DNA of 18,892 bases from Patescibacteria group bacterium (GCA_020062525.1 JAGUWE010000050.1:1-18892); one strand, 5' to 3'. Counted from the first letter of the stretch, positions 1 through 6,793 are shown. Numbers and translations: made by a program. Notes: generated by a model from the sequence alone, not told the origin.

Positions 1-2348
1 AATTCTAAAAAAATTGATTTTTTATTGCCGAGTTTGTGCCATAACTCCTCGGCTAAATGCGGGGCAAAAGGCGCCAAAAGTTTGGCTAAAACTAGAATAA
101 CGTCTTGGCCAATTTCTTTTTTGACAGCTAAACAATCCTGCAGGGCATTGACATATTCCATAATGGCGGCAATGGCGGTATTGAATTTTAATCGCTCCAA
201 ATCCTCGCCGACTCTTTTGATCGTCCGATTCATTACCTTTAAACATTCGTTATTTTTTGTTTTTGGCCTTTCTCTCTTAATAATTTCTTCAACCAATGAC
301 CAAATTCGCTTAACAAAACGAAACATCCCAGCTAAGCCAGCGTCTCGCCAGTCCCCGCCTTGGCGCACATCACCCAAAAACATAAGATATAACCGGACGC
401 TGTCGGCCCCATATTTTTCAATATATTCATCGGGATTAACAATGTTGCCTTTTGACTTACTTATTTTTGCTCCTTCTCTAATCAGAAGACCATGAGCAAA
501 AAATCTTTTGTAGGGCTCTTCCTCTTTTAGATAACCCAAATCAGACAGAACCATTGCCACAAAACGAGAATATAAAAGATGAAGTACAGTATGCTCTTTG
601 CCGCCAATATACATATTAACCGGCAGCCATTTAGCCAGCCGTTTTTTATCAAGCGCCCGGTCGGCAAATTCTGTGCCAGGATAACGCAAAAAATACCAGC
701 TGGAATCAACAAAAGGATCAGAAACATCGGTCTCTCGCCTGGCCGGCTCATCGCATTTGGGACAAGTGGTCTTAACAAAATCTTTAATTTTATTAAGTGG
801 GCCTTTGCCCGAACCATCGGGCAAAAAATCAGCAAGTTCGGGTAAAAGCACTGGCAAGTCCTCTTCTGCTACCGGCTGCCAGCCGCATCTCGGACAATCA
901 ATCATCGGAATCGGTGGACCCCAGTAACGCTGACGGCTGACGCACCAATCGCGAAGTTTATAATTTATTTTCTTGCCGCCCAAATTATTTTTTTCTAACC
1001 ACTTGGTCATCTGACCTCTCGCCTTCTCTGAAGTCAAATCACTAAACTGACCAGAATCAACCAAAATTCCATCTTCAACAAAAGCACTCTCTGATAAATC
1101 TTTTTTAATTTTTGAATTGTCATTTTGATTTTTGATTTTTGATTTTTGATTTTTTTTGTTATCTTTAGAAATAATAACTTCTTTTATCAGCAAATTGTAT
1201 TTTTTCGCAAATTCAAAATCTCTTTCATCATGAGCGGGCACCGCCATCACCGCTCCGGTGCCGTAGTGGCCTAAAACGTAATCAGCCACAAAAATCAGTA
1301 TCTCTTTTTTAGTAAAAGGATTAACAGCTTTCACACCTTTTAATTCAACGCCGATTTTTTCTTTGGCCAAATCCGTTCTTTGCAATTCCGACTTCTTTTT
1401 CGCCTGCTCAACATATTTATTGACTTCGTCAATATTTTTGATTTTTGATTTTTGATTTTTGATTTTGAGGAGCGAAGCGACGATTGGATGCTCCGGCGCC
1501 ACTACTAAATAAGTGCAGCCAAAAATCGTATCCACCCTGGTCGTAAAAACTTCAATAAATTGTTCTGAATTTTGAATTTTGTCTCCCTCCGGGAGATGTC
1601 CCGCAGGGACAAATTTGTAATTTGTTTGGGATTTGGGATTTGGGATTTTGAACTTTATCAAAGTTCCTTCTGATTTCCCAATCCAATTTCTTTGGCCAGT
1701 TTTAACATCCTCGGGCCAGTCAATCCAGTCCAAATTTTTTAAAAGCCGCTCAACATAATCAGTAATTCTAAAGAACCATTGCTCCATTTGCCGTCTTTCC
1801 ACAACAGTAGAGCATCTCTCACATTGACCAGTAATTACTTGTTCGTCGGCTAAAACTGTTTTGCAGGATGGACACCAATTCACTGTGGCTTTACCACGAT
1901 AAGCTAAACCCTTTTTATACATTTGCAAAAATAGCCACTGCGTCCATTTATAATAATTCGGTTTATAGGTTTCAACCGTCCGGCTCCAATCATATTGATT
2001 GCCGATCATTTTTAACTGCTCGTAAAATTTCTTTTCGGTCCTTTGCGAAACATCGTGAATATGCTCTTTAATTTTAATAGCATAATTTTCACTATGAATG
2101 CCAAAACCGTCCAAACCAATTGGTTCAAAAACATCAAAACCTTTCATTCTAATATAACGGCCATAAGCATCGCTATGAATAAAAGCGTACATATTGCCAA
2201 CGTGAAGCCCTTCGGCCGAAGGATACGGAAACATCATTAAATTATAAAAGGGCCGCTTAACTTTATCTAAGTCAGGGCTATAAAGTTTTTCTTCACGCCA
2301 AAACTTCTGCCACTTTTTTTCAATGTCTTTTGGATTGTATTGAATCAT
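1..2348 (-). CDS. leuS: Leucyl-tRNA synthetase, 3' end cut by window edge
   Basis: Class I aminoacyl-tRNA synthetase that charges tRNA-Leu in the cytoplasm. I translated the minus strand from the ATG at 2348 and the frame is open for 782 codons to the left edge, so only the extreme C-terminus is missing. Visible landmarks: HIGH-type motif HVGN (residues 49-52), WCPSC zinc-type cysteines, the CP1 editing-domain signature GTGAVMAVPAHDERD, the DWCVSRQRYWG block, and the KMSKS-type motif KISKS (628-632). A stop lies five codons upstream of the ATG and there is no alternative start. No Shine-Dalgarno is seen. Oddity: three low-complexity insertions at about residues 229-262, 293-306 and 395-422, rich in K, N, Q, S and I and made of repeat DNA, all lie in or beside the editing domain. 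They keep the frame and do not touch signature motifs, so the enzyme is probably functional. Confidence 0.96.
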   Translation of the reverse strand, partial: MIQYNPKDIEKKWQKFWREEKLYSPDLDKVKRPFYNLMMFPYPSAEGLHVGNMYAFIHSDAYGRYIRMKGFDVFEPIGLDGFGIHSENYAIKIKEHIHDVSQRTEKKFYEQLKMIGNQYDWSRTVETYKPNYYKWTQWLFLQMYKKGLAYRGKATVNWCPSCKTVLADEQVITGQCERCSTVVERRQMEQWFFRITDYVERLLKNLDWIDWPEDVKTGQRNWIGKSEGTLIKFKIPNPKSQTNYKFVPAGHLPEGDKIQNSEQFIEVFTTRVDTIFGCTYLVVAPEHPIVASLLKIKNQKSKIKNIDEVNKYVEQAKKKSELQRTDLAKEKIGVELKGVKAVNPFTKKEILIFVADYVLGHYGTGAVMAVPAHDERDFEFAKKYNLLIKEVIISKDNKKNQKSKIKNQNDNSKIKKDLSESAFVEDGILVDSGQFSDLTSEKARGQMTKWLEKNNLGGKKINYKLRDWCVSRQRYWGPPIPMIDCPRCGWQPVAEEDLPVLLPELADFLPDGSGKGPLNKIKDFVKTTCPKCDEPARRETDVSDPFVDSSWYFLRYPGTEFADRALDKKRLAKWLPVNMYIGGKEHTVLHLLYSRFVAMVLSDLGYLKEEEPYKRFFAHGLLIREGAKISKSKGNIVNPDEYIEKYGADSVRLYLMFLGDVRQGGDWRDAGLAGMFRFVKRIWSLVEEIIKRERPKTKNNECLKVMNRTIKRVGEDLERLKFNTAIAAIMEYVNALQDCLAVKKEIGQDVILVLAKLLAPFAPHLAEELWHKLGNKKSIFLE
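1101..1154 (-). repeat. In-frame repeat inside leuS (heptamers plus dispersed AT motif)
   Basis: On the plus strand GATTTTT occurs three times in tandem (1127-1147) with a partial fourth. It adjoins a 28-base AT-rich motif (1101-1128) that also occurs outside genes near 5155 and 5951. In LeuS it is read as a lysine/asparagine/glutamine-rich stretch around residues 395-422, just before the conserved DLSESAF segment. Confidence 0.8.
1440..1466 (-). repeat. In-frame heptamer array inside leuS
   Basis: Three tandem copies of GATTTTT on the plus strand (1440-1460) plus a six-base partial copy. The coding strand reads AATCAAA units as KIKNQKSKIKN, at about residues 293-306 of LeuS, between the APEHP strand and the helix ending in KKSELQ. 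Confidence 0.8.
1578..1645 (-). repeat. In-frame palindromic element plus heptamers inside leuS
   Basis: 1581-1610 holds two adjacent short hairpins on the plus strand, CTCCC-tcc-GGGAG and GTCCC-gca-GGGAC. Next to it TTTGGGA repeats three times (1625-1645). The coding strand reads this as IPNPKSQTNYKF followed by VPAGHLPEGDKIQ, inserted where the editing domain begins (before EVFTTRVDTIFG). The palindrome is a relative of the tandem copies in pcm at 16317-16390. Confidence 0.82.
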
Positions 2349-2395
2349 ATATTGAAACTGTTAAATAATGATATTGTTGTTAGCTAGGGGCAGGA

Positions 2396-2475
2396 TTAGT
2401 TTTTAAAACCATCACGAGCCCTGGCTAAAGAATATTGATTAAGATAAAAACTAAGAAGCCGGGGCGAGTGTGATG
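2396..2475. other. Structured intergenic element with pseudoknot-type pairing
   Basis: The leuS-valS spacer contains CATCAC-GA-GCCCTGGCT (2410-2426) facing AGCCGGGGC-GAGT-GTGATG (2457-2475): 15 pairs if read as plus-strand RNA, one of them G-U. A perfect 10-bp match links TTAGTTTTTA (2396-2405) to TAAAAACTAA (2445-2454), which lies in the loop of that stem, giving an H-type pseudoknot. GTGAT (2470-2474) could instead pair with ATCAC (2487-2491). Read on the minus strand it would start at the predicted leuS transcription start. Read on the plus strand it would be in the valS leader, and the single non-Watson-Crick pair is G-U rather than C-A. It matches no riboswitch class I recognise, and no T-box motif is present. 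Confidence 0.55.
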
Positions 2476-2480
2476 ACTTT

Positions 2481-2508
2481 ATCTTATCACGCCTTAAAAT
2501 TATTTCAA
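2481..2508 (-). promoter_or_regulatory. Probable leuS promoter
   Basis: On the minus strand TTGAAA (2508-2503), 16 bases, TAAGAT (2486-2481). The implied start near 2475 is the first base of the intergenic stem, giving a leuS leader of about 125 bases. For valS I see TTGACA at 2555-2560 but no well-spaced -10 box; the TATAAT at 2587-2592 is only 3 bases before the valS ATG. Confidence 0.5.
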
Positions 2509-2595
2509 GGACTATTAATTGAAACTAATATAAAAAAACACGAAAGTATTAAGTTTGACAAAAAGCATTTTTTTTATTAAGTTTAATATAATTTT

Positions 2596-5115
2596 ATGGA
2601 TAAAAAGGAATTGCCGAAAACCTATCAGCCAAAAGAAGTTGAAGACAAAATTTATAAGACCTGGGAAGAGTCGGGTTTTTTTAATCCGGATAATCTAAAA
2701 GTTAAAAAGAAAGCTAAAAAATTCGTTATCAGCATGCCACCGCCTAATGTTACCGGTGAACTCCATATAGGCCATGCTTTAGCTCTGACCATAGAAGATA
2801 TTATGACTCGCTATCATCGTCTAAAAGGTGAAATAACATTGTGGTTACCAGGTGTAGATCATGCGGCAATCGCTACTCAAAATGTAGTGGAAAAAAAATT
2901 AGCTAAGGTTGGTTTAAATAAAGAAAATTTAGGTCGGGAAAAATTTTTAGAAAAAATCAATGAGCATATCGATACAACTCGGCCGATAATTGAATCACAA
3001 ATTAGAAAACTTGGTTCTAGCTGTGATTGGTCGCGCGAAGCTTACACTTTAGACGAAAATCTCTCCCAAGCAGTGAAAACAATGTTTATTAAAATGTATC
3101 GGGATGGTCTAATTTATCGCGGTTATCGAATTGTTAATTGGTGTCCTAACTGTGGCTCAACTTTAGCTGATGATGAAGTTAATTACAAAGAAGAGCTTGG
3201 CAAATTTTATTACATTAAATATAACTTAGAGGATGCCAAACCAATTGTCGTAGCTACTACCCGACCAGAGACAAAAATTGGTGATACGGGCGTAGCGGTT
3301 CATCCTAATGATAAACGCTACCAGGACTTGATCGGTAAAACTTTTACGGTTAATTTAGGCAAAATTAAAATCCAAGTTAAAATCTTTGCTGATAAACAAG
3401 TGGATCCAGAATTTGGCACCGGTGCTATTGGCGTCACACCCGCTCACAGTTTAATTGACTGGCAATGGGCGCAAAAATATGGTTTAGAAATGAAAAAAAT
3501 TATTGATGAAAAAGGTAATATGACTTCTGAAGCCGGGCCTTATGCCGGTCTATCTGTAAAACTTGCCCGAGAGAGATTTGTTGAAGATTTAAAAAGTTTT
3601 GGTTTGTTAGAAAAGGTTGATGATTATGAACATAATATTTCACTTTGTTACCGCTGCAGCAGCATTATTGAGCCACTCCCCTCCCGCCAATGGTTTGTGG
3701 CTGTTGATAAAGAATTTGCCATAAAAAACAAAGAACTTGTAAAAAAGTACGGCCAGAACAAAACTACCCTTAAAAAAATTGCCAAATGGGCAGTTGAAAA
3801 AAATGAAATCGAAATTATTCCTCCAAGATTTAAAAAAAATTATTTAACCTGGATGGATAATTTGTATGATTGGTGCATTTCGCGCCAAGTTTGGTTTGGC
3901 CATCAAATACCGGTTTGGCACTGCCAGGGCTGTCAAACTGTTGCAGTAAGTGAAACTACGCCAGCGACCTGCCCGGCTTGTGGTAGTCGCAATCTTGTCC
4001 AAGACACTGATACTTTAGACACTTGGTTTTCATCGGCACTTTGGACTTTTTCTACGCTTGGTTGGCCAATCGCTGACGCTCAAAATCAAAAATCAAAAAC
4101 CTGCCTCGCCAACGAGTCAAGGCGGGTCAAAAATCAAAAAGATGAAAAGGAAAAAAAATCCGATTTGGAAAGATTCCACCCAACTACGGTGATGGAGACC
4201 GGCTATGATATTTTATTTTTTTGGGTGGCCCGAATGATAATTGCCAGCTATTATGCTTTAGGCGAAAAACCATTTGAAACAGTTTATCTTCATGGCTTAA
4301 TCCGTGATATAATGGGGCAAAAAATGAGCAAATCCCGCCCCGAAACCTCGGTTAATCCGATTTCCGTGGTTGAAAAATACGGCGCTGATGCTTTGCGTTT
4401 AAGTTTAATTATAGGCACTACTGCCGGGGCGGACATTAAAATTCTTCCGGAAAAAATCGCCGGCTATGCCAAATTCATTAACAAGCTTTATAACATCGGC
4501 CGCTTTATTCAACTTCAGGAATTTGTTTCAAAACAAAACAAAATTGAAGCAAAAACTTTAGCCGACAGATGGCTTTTAAGCCGTTTCCATAATTTAATAG
4601 AATCAGTGACCAAAAAATTTGATAGCTTCCAGTTTTCCGCGGCTATTGAAGAACTTTATGAATTCAGCTGGCACGAACTAGCTGATTGGTCGGTTGAAAT
4701 CAGCAAAATTGAAAAAAATTATGAATTGCTTAAAAATTGTTATCTAAATCTTTTAAAACTGCTTCATCCTTTTATCCCTTTTGTCAGCGAAACAATCTGG
4801 CAATCTTTTGAGGAAAAGAAAATGCTCATTATTGAAAACTGGCCCAAAGCAGAGGAAAAATTAATTGATAAAAATTCTGAAGCTCAATTTGAAATTATTA
4901 AAAATCTTATTACGGAAATTAGAAACTATCGCTCCCAAAACAAAATTGACTGGAAAACAACCCTTACTTTAAAAATCCACAGTCCCAAACAGGAAAAATT
5001 AATTAGCCAGCAAAAAGAAATTATAGAAAAACTGGCTAAAGTTGAACTGCAACTAAGTAAAGAAAAATTAAAATCAGCCAAAATCAAACTCAAAGAAATT
5101 GAGATGGAAATATAA
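2596..5115 (+). CDS. valS: Valyl-tRNA synthetase
   Basis: Class I synthetase that charges tRNA-Val and edits Thr-tRNA-Val. Length is 839 aa, usual for the family apart from a short C-terminal coiled coil. The Rossmann HIGH motif is exact (residues 57-60, in ELHIGHALALTIEDIM). The editing domain shows TTRPETKIGDTGVAVHP and GTGAIGVTPAH. A zinc-ribbon-like insert has Cys 443, 446, 459 and 462. KMSKS is at 576-580 (GQKMSKSRPE), followed by an anticodon-binding helical domain and a lysine-rich C-terminal helix. The ATG lies within an AT-rich spacer without Shine-Dalgarno. Oddity: about 28 extra residues (near 496-522) between GWP and DLERFHPTTVMETGYD come from a palindrome flanked by AATCAAAA repeats. 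A terminator follows 9 bases after the stop. It is transcribed divergently from leuS. Confidence 0.97.
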   Translation: MDKKELPKTYQPKEVEDKIYKTWEESGFFNPDNLKVKKKAKKFVISMPPPNVTGELHIGHALALTIEDIMTRYHRLKGEITLWLPGVDHAAIATQNVVEKKLAKVGLNKENLGREKFLEKINEHIDTTRPIIESQIRKLGSSCDWSREAYTLDENLSQAVKTMFIKMYRDGLIYRGYRIVNWCPNCGSTLADDEVNYKEELGKFYYIKYNLEDAKPIVVATTRPETKIGDTGVAVHPNDKRYQDLIGKTFTVNLGKIKIQVKIFADKQVDPEFGTGAIGVTPAHSLIDWQWAQKYGLEMKKIIDEKGNMTSEAGPYAGLSVKLARERFVEDLKSFGLLEKVDDYEHNISLCYRCSSIIEPLPSRQWFVAVDKEFAIKNKELVKKYGQNKTTLKKIAKWAVEKNEIEIIPPRFKKNYLTWMDNLYDWCISRQVWFGHQIPVWHCQGCQTVAVSETTPATCPACGSRNLVQDTDTLDTWFSSALWTFSTLGWPIADAQNQKSKTCLANESRRVKNQKDEKEKKSDLERFHPTTVMETGYDILFFWVARMIIASYYALGEKPFETVYLHGLIRDIMGQKMSKSRPETSVNPISVVEKYGADALRLSLIIGTTAGADIKILPEKIAGYAKFINKLYNIGRFIQLQEFVSKQNKIEAKTLADRWLLSRFHNLIESVTKKFDSFQFSAAIEELYEFSWHELADWSVEISKIEKNYELLKNCYLNLLKLLHPFIPFVSETIWQSFEEKKMLIIENWPKAEEKLIDKNSEAQFEIIKNLITEIRNYRSQNKIDWKTTLTLKIHSPKQEKLISQQKEIIEKLAKVELQLSKEKLKSAKIKLKEIEMEI
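4080..4140 (+). repeat. In-frame palindromic repeat inside valS
   Basis: AATCAAAA-type repeats (4080-4099 and 4127-4140) flank an imperfect hairpin, CCTGCCT (4100-4106) with AGGCGGG (4120-4126), one G-U pair, loop of 13 bases. It is read as QNQKSKTCLANESRRVKNQK in ValS. Removing about 84 bases would restore the usual spacing between GWP and the DLxRFxPT motif. Confidence 0.8.
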
Positions 5116-5124
5116 AACTAAAAG

Positions 5125-5150
5125 CTCCTCCGAAAATCTGAGGAGTTTTT
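5125..5150 (+). terminator. Rho-independent terminator of valS
   Basis: CTCCTC (5125-5130), loop of 9, GAGGAG (5140-5145), then TTTTT. It lies 9 bases after the valS stop codon. The A-run before the stem may also help termination of the minus-strand acyltransferase gene. Confidence 0.85.
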
Positions 5151-5154
5151 AAAA

Positions 5155-5180
5155 TTTTTAATTTTAAATTGTTATTTTGA
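5155..5180. repeat. Dispersed AT-rich motif, copy in the valS/plsC spacer
   Basis: The minus strand reads TCAAAATAACAATTTAAAAT followed by TAAAAA. It is a close relative of TCAAAATGACAAT-type sequences at 5951-5977 and, inside leuS, at 1101-1128. The spacer from 5151 to 5190 holds nothing else. Confidence 0.5.
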
Positions 5181-5190
5181 TCTTTCCATT

Positions 5191-5835
5191 TTAAATTTTC
5201 AATTTATCATGATACAACATCTGATTGACTCTGTCCATTATTTTTTGTACAGCAACTTTAATATCGTCGTCTTCTCGAGCTACATCCTGATAATAAAACT
5301 TGGGCCCAATCTGTACCTTAACATAATGTTTTCTTAAAAAAAATCTTAGGGGGTTAAGGCCGCGAGTTCCGGAAATAGCAATTGGTAGAATCGGTAAATT
5401 ATATTTTTTGGCCAAATAAGCTATACCGGGTTTAGCTGGCAAAGGGTGGCCGTTTTTGGCCACTTTGCCTTCAGGGAAAACAAAAATATTTTGTCCCTTT
5501 TTGATTAATTTTTCAGTGTAGACCAAAGCTTTCTCATAGCCAACCCCAACCTCAATCGGATAAGAACCAAAAAGTCGGATAAAACCATAAAAAAATGAAT
5601 TGACATATTTCTTTAAAGTTGGATAGCGAATGGTTCTCGTTAAGAGAAAATATTTAAAAGGCAAAGAACCACTGGTCAGAAAAGAATCAATAAGATTACG
5701 GTGATTACAAATAATGAGTAACTGCTGGCGCGGCTTGGTGCAATTTTCACTACCTTCAATTTTTAGGTGCAAAAAAAACCAAAAAAGCATTCTTCCAACA
5801 GGCCAAATTGTCTTTTGAAAAAAAGCGTAAAGCAT
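5191..5835 (-). CDS. PlsC-family 1-acyl-glycerol-3-phosphate acyltransferase
   Basis: Likely transfers acyl chains to lysophosphatidate in phospholipid synthesis at the membrane. 214 aa from the ATG at 5835. The acyltransferase motifs are all present: NHRNLID (HX4D, His45 and Asp50), a basic segment around LTRTIRYP, FPEG (120-123), and LPILPIAISGTRG. An N-terminal hydrophobic stretch (about 5-22) may bind the membrane. The frame extends upstream to a GTG at 5877, but those 14 codons are the 3' half of tRNA-Tyr, so I chose the ATG. That ATG sits two bases after the tRNA discriminator base, so there is no room for a ribosome-binding site outside the tRNA. The exact acyl acceptor cannot be told from sequence; some family members have other substrates. 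Confidence 0.9.
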   Translation of the reverse strand: MLYAFFQKTIWPVGRMLFWFFLHLKIEGSENCTKPRQQLLIICNHRNLIDSFLTSGSLPFKYFLLTRTIRYPTLKKYVNSFFYGFIRLFGSYPIEVGVGYEKALVYTEKLIKKGQNIFVFPEGKVAKNGHPLPAKPGIAYLAKKYNLPILPIAISGTRGLNPLRFFLRKHYVKVQIGPKFYYQDVAREDDDIKVAVQKIMDRVNQMLYHDKLKI

Positions 5836-5837
5836 AG

Positions 5838-5920
5838 TGGGCAGGGAGGGATTCGAACCCCCGAAGGCCGAAGCCACCTGATTTACAGTCAGGTCCAGTT
5901 GACCGCTTTGGTACCTACCC
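5838..5920 (-). tRNA. tRNA-Tyr (anticodon GTA)
   Basis: 83-base class II tRNA on the minus strand. Acceptor arm GGGTAGG pairs with CCTGCCC (one G-U). Anticodon stem CCTGA/TCAGG encloses loop CTGTAAA with anticodon GTA. A long variable arm follows (TGGCTTCGGCCTTC region), as expected for bacterial tRNA-Tyr. The T-arm is GGGGG-TTCGAAT-CCCTC. The discriminator is A and CCA is not encoded (the genome continues CTATG). The acyltransferase ATG is the last three of those bases. Confidence 0.97.
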
Positions 5921-5933
5921 GTTTCAAATTAAA

Positions 5934-5962
5934 AATTTAAAAATAAAAATTCAAAATGACAA
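5934..5962 (-). promoter_or_regulatory. Probable promoter of tRNA-Tyr and plsC
   Basis: Minus strand TTGTCA (5962-5957), 17 bases, TAAATT (5939-5934), predicting a start about 7 bases before the mature tRNA 5' end. The -35 hexamer lies inside the dispersed AT-rich motif at 5951-5977. Confidence 0.5.
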
Positions 5963-5977
5963 TACAAAATTAAAAAA
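5951..5977. repeat. Dispersed AT-rich motif, copy upstream of tRNA-Tyr
   Basis: TCAAAATGACAATACAAAAT followed by TAAAAAA. It matches the leuS-internal copy (reverse complement of 1101-1128) with few differences. The spacer from 5921 to 6015 consists of this motif and A/T runs. Confidence 0.6.
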
Positions 5978-6015
5978 TTTCAAAAAACTTAACCCCACTA
6001 TTTTAAACAAAAACA

Positions 6016-6618
6016 TTACTCCTTGTCAAGATTAATCTCTTGTTTAATTTTATCAATCACCACTATTTTTTTATTTTCTAAAATCTGATATAAAAATTTG
6101 TCAGTAATGTCTTTGCGATAATTAAACTCTTCTCTGCTCATTATAGTATAATTAATAGTACAATCCATATCTTTTTCAAATTTTTTAATCAAATTGGCTA
6201 GCTTGCCCCGATTGATTCTTCCTACAATGAGTAAATCTGTTGGTGAATCATTAAACCCAAGAAAAGTGCCGGTTAAGACCAAATAACTAATCTGGCCAAT
6301 TCTTTCTATCTCAGTTAAAAGTTTTCTTTCCATTAAAAGCTGGGCTTTTAAAAACAAAGCTCGCAATTCTCTATATAGAATGAAATTAGTCTCTACTCTG
6401 AAATAAATTTTAAGTTTATCTTGAGCTTCATCTTTTTTAAATTGATAAACCTTAATCAACCCTATTGTTTGTAAATTAGCTAACTCACGCCGAATAGCAT
6501 TGATTTGCACACCAATCTTTCTAGTTAATTCTCGGATATAATAAAAATTATCTGGATTAGCTAAAAATAATCTTAGAAGTCTCACTCTTGTTTTTGAACC
6601 AAATAATTGTTCAAGCAT
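6016..6618 (-). CDS. Winged-helix protein with nucleotidyltransferase-like domain
   Basis: 200 aa. Residues 1-60 look like an ArsR/MarR-type winged helix (GSKTRVRLLRLFLANPDNFYYIRELTRKIG, then a recognition-helix-like VQINAIRRELANLQTIGLI and a short wing). After a linker, residues 107-180 resemble a minimal nucleotidyltransferase (MNT-like) fold: VLTGTFLGFNDSPTDLLIVG followed by FEKDMDCTINYTIMSREEF. In active enzymes this segment is GS...D-x-D. Here the serine is threonine and the first metal-binding aspartate position appears to be proline, so catalysis is doubtful and a DNA-binding or sensor role is more likely. Such HTH-NTase proteins are frequent in CPR genomes. It is encoded on the same strand as tRNA-Tyr/plsC, about 95 bases upstream of the tRNA. 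Targets are unknown. Confidence 0.75.
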   Translation of the reverse strand: MLEQLFGSKTRVRLLRLFLANPDNFYYIRELTRKIGVQINAIRRELANLQTIGLIKVYQFKKDEAQDKLKIYFRVETNFILYRELRALFLKAQLLMERKLLTEIERIGQISYLVLTGTFLGFNDSPTDLLIVGRINRGKLANLIKKFEKDMDCTINYTIMSREEFNYRKDITDKFLYQILENKKIVVIDKIKQEINLDKE

Positions 6619-6630
6619 TTTTATGAAATT

Positions 6631-6737
6631 TCTAATTTCTAATTTCTAATTATTCTAATGACGGGCGGGTTAAATTCCAATGTTTAAATTAAAAATTTTA
6701 GAAATTAGACATTGGGTAGGTCAATTAGAATAATTAG
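6631..6737. repeat. Palindromic intergenic repeat with TCTAATT heptamers
   Basis: TCTAATT occurs three times in tandem at 6631-6651. CTAATTATTCTAATGAC (6646-6662) is inverted at 6720-6737 with one base inserted, and CCAATGT/ACATTGG (6678-6684, 6710-6716) forms an inner arm. The spacer 6619-6820 otherwise contains only the plus-strand promoter. This looks like a small non-coding palindromic element of the same style as those within genes. Confidence 0.65.
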
Positions 6738-6764
6738 GTCAATTAGTCATTTTAAAAACGGCCT

Positions 6765-6793
6765 TTGTCTTTTTATCACATTTATAGTATAAT
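6765..6793 (+). promoter_or_regulatory. Promoter for the 753-aa membrane protein
   Basis: TTGTCT (6765-6770), 17 bases, TATAAT (6788-6793). The predicted start near 6800 gives a leader of about 20 bases before the ATG at 6821, with no clear Shine-Dalgarno. Confidence 0.75.

Noticed and set aside
1081..1660. Recoding of TGA as sense codon (as in Gracilibacteria/SR1)
   Set aside because: leuS, valS, pcm and others read through without any TGA, and TGA serves as a stop, for example at 12966.
1..2348. Apparent lack of a long ORF at the left end suggested a broken leuS
   Set aside because: Manual codon-by-codon translation of the minus strand shows one open frame from 2348 to the edge; it merely lacks a stop within the window.
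2349..2595. T-box riboswitch upstream of an aminoacyl-tRNA synthetase
   Set aside because: No conserved UGGNACC antiterminator sequence, specifier loop or terminator was found on either strand.
5836..5877. N-terminal extension of the acyltransferase (MASAFGGSNPSLPT) from a GTG
   Set aside because: These codons are the variable arm, T-arm and acceptor arm of tRNA-Tyr; the ATG at 5835 fits the family start.
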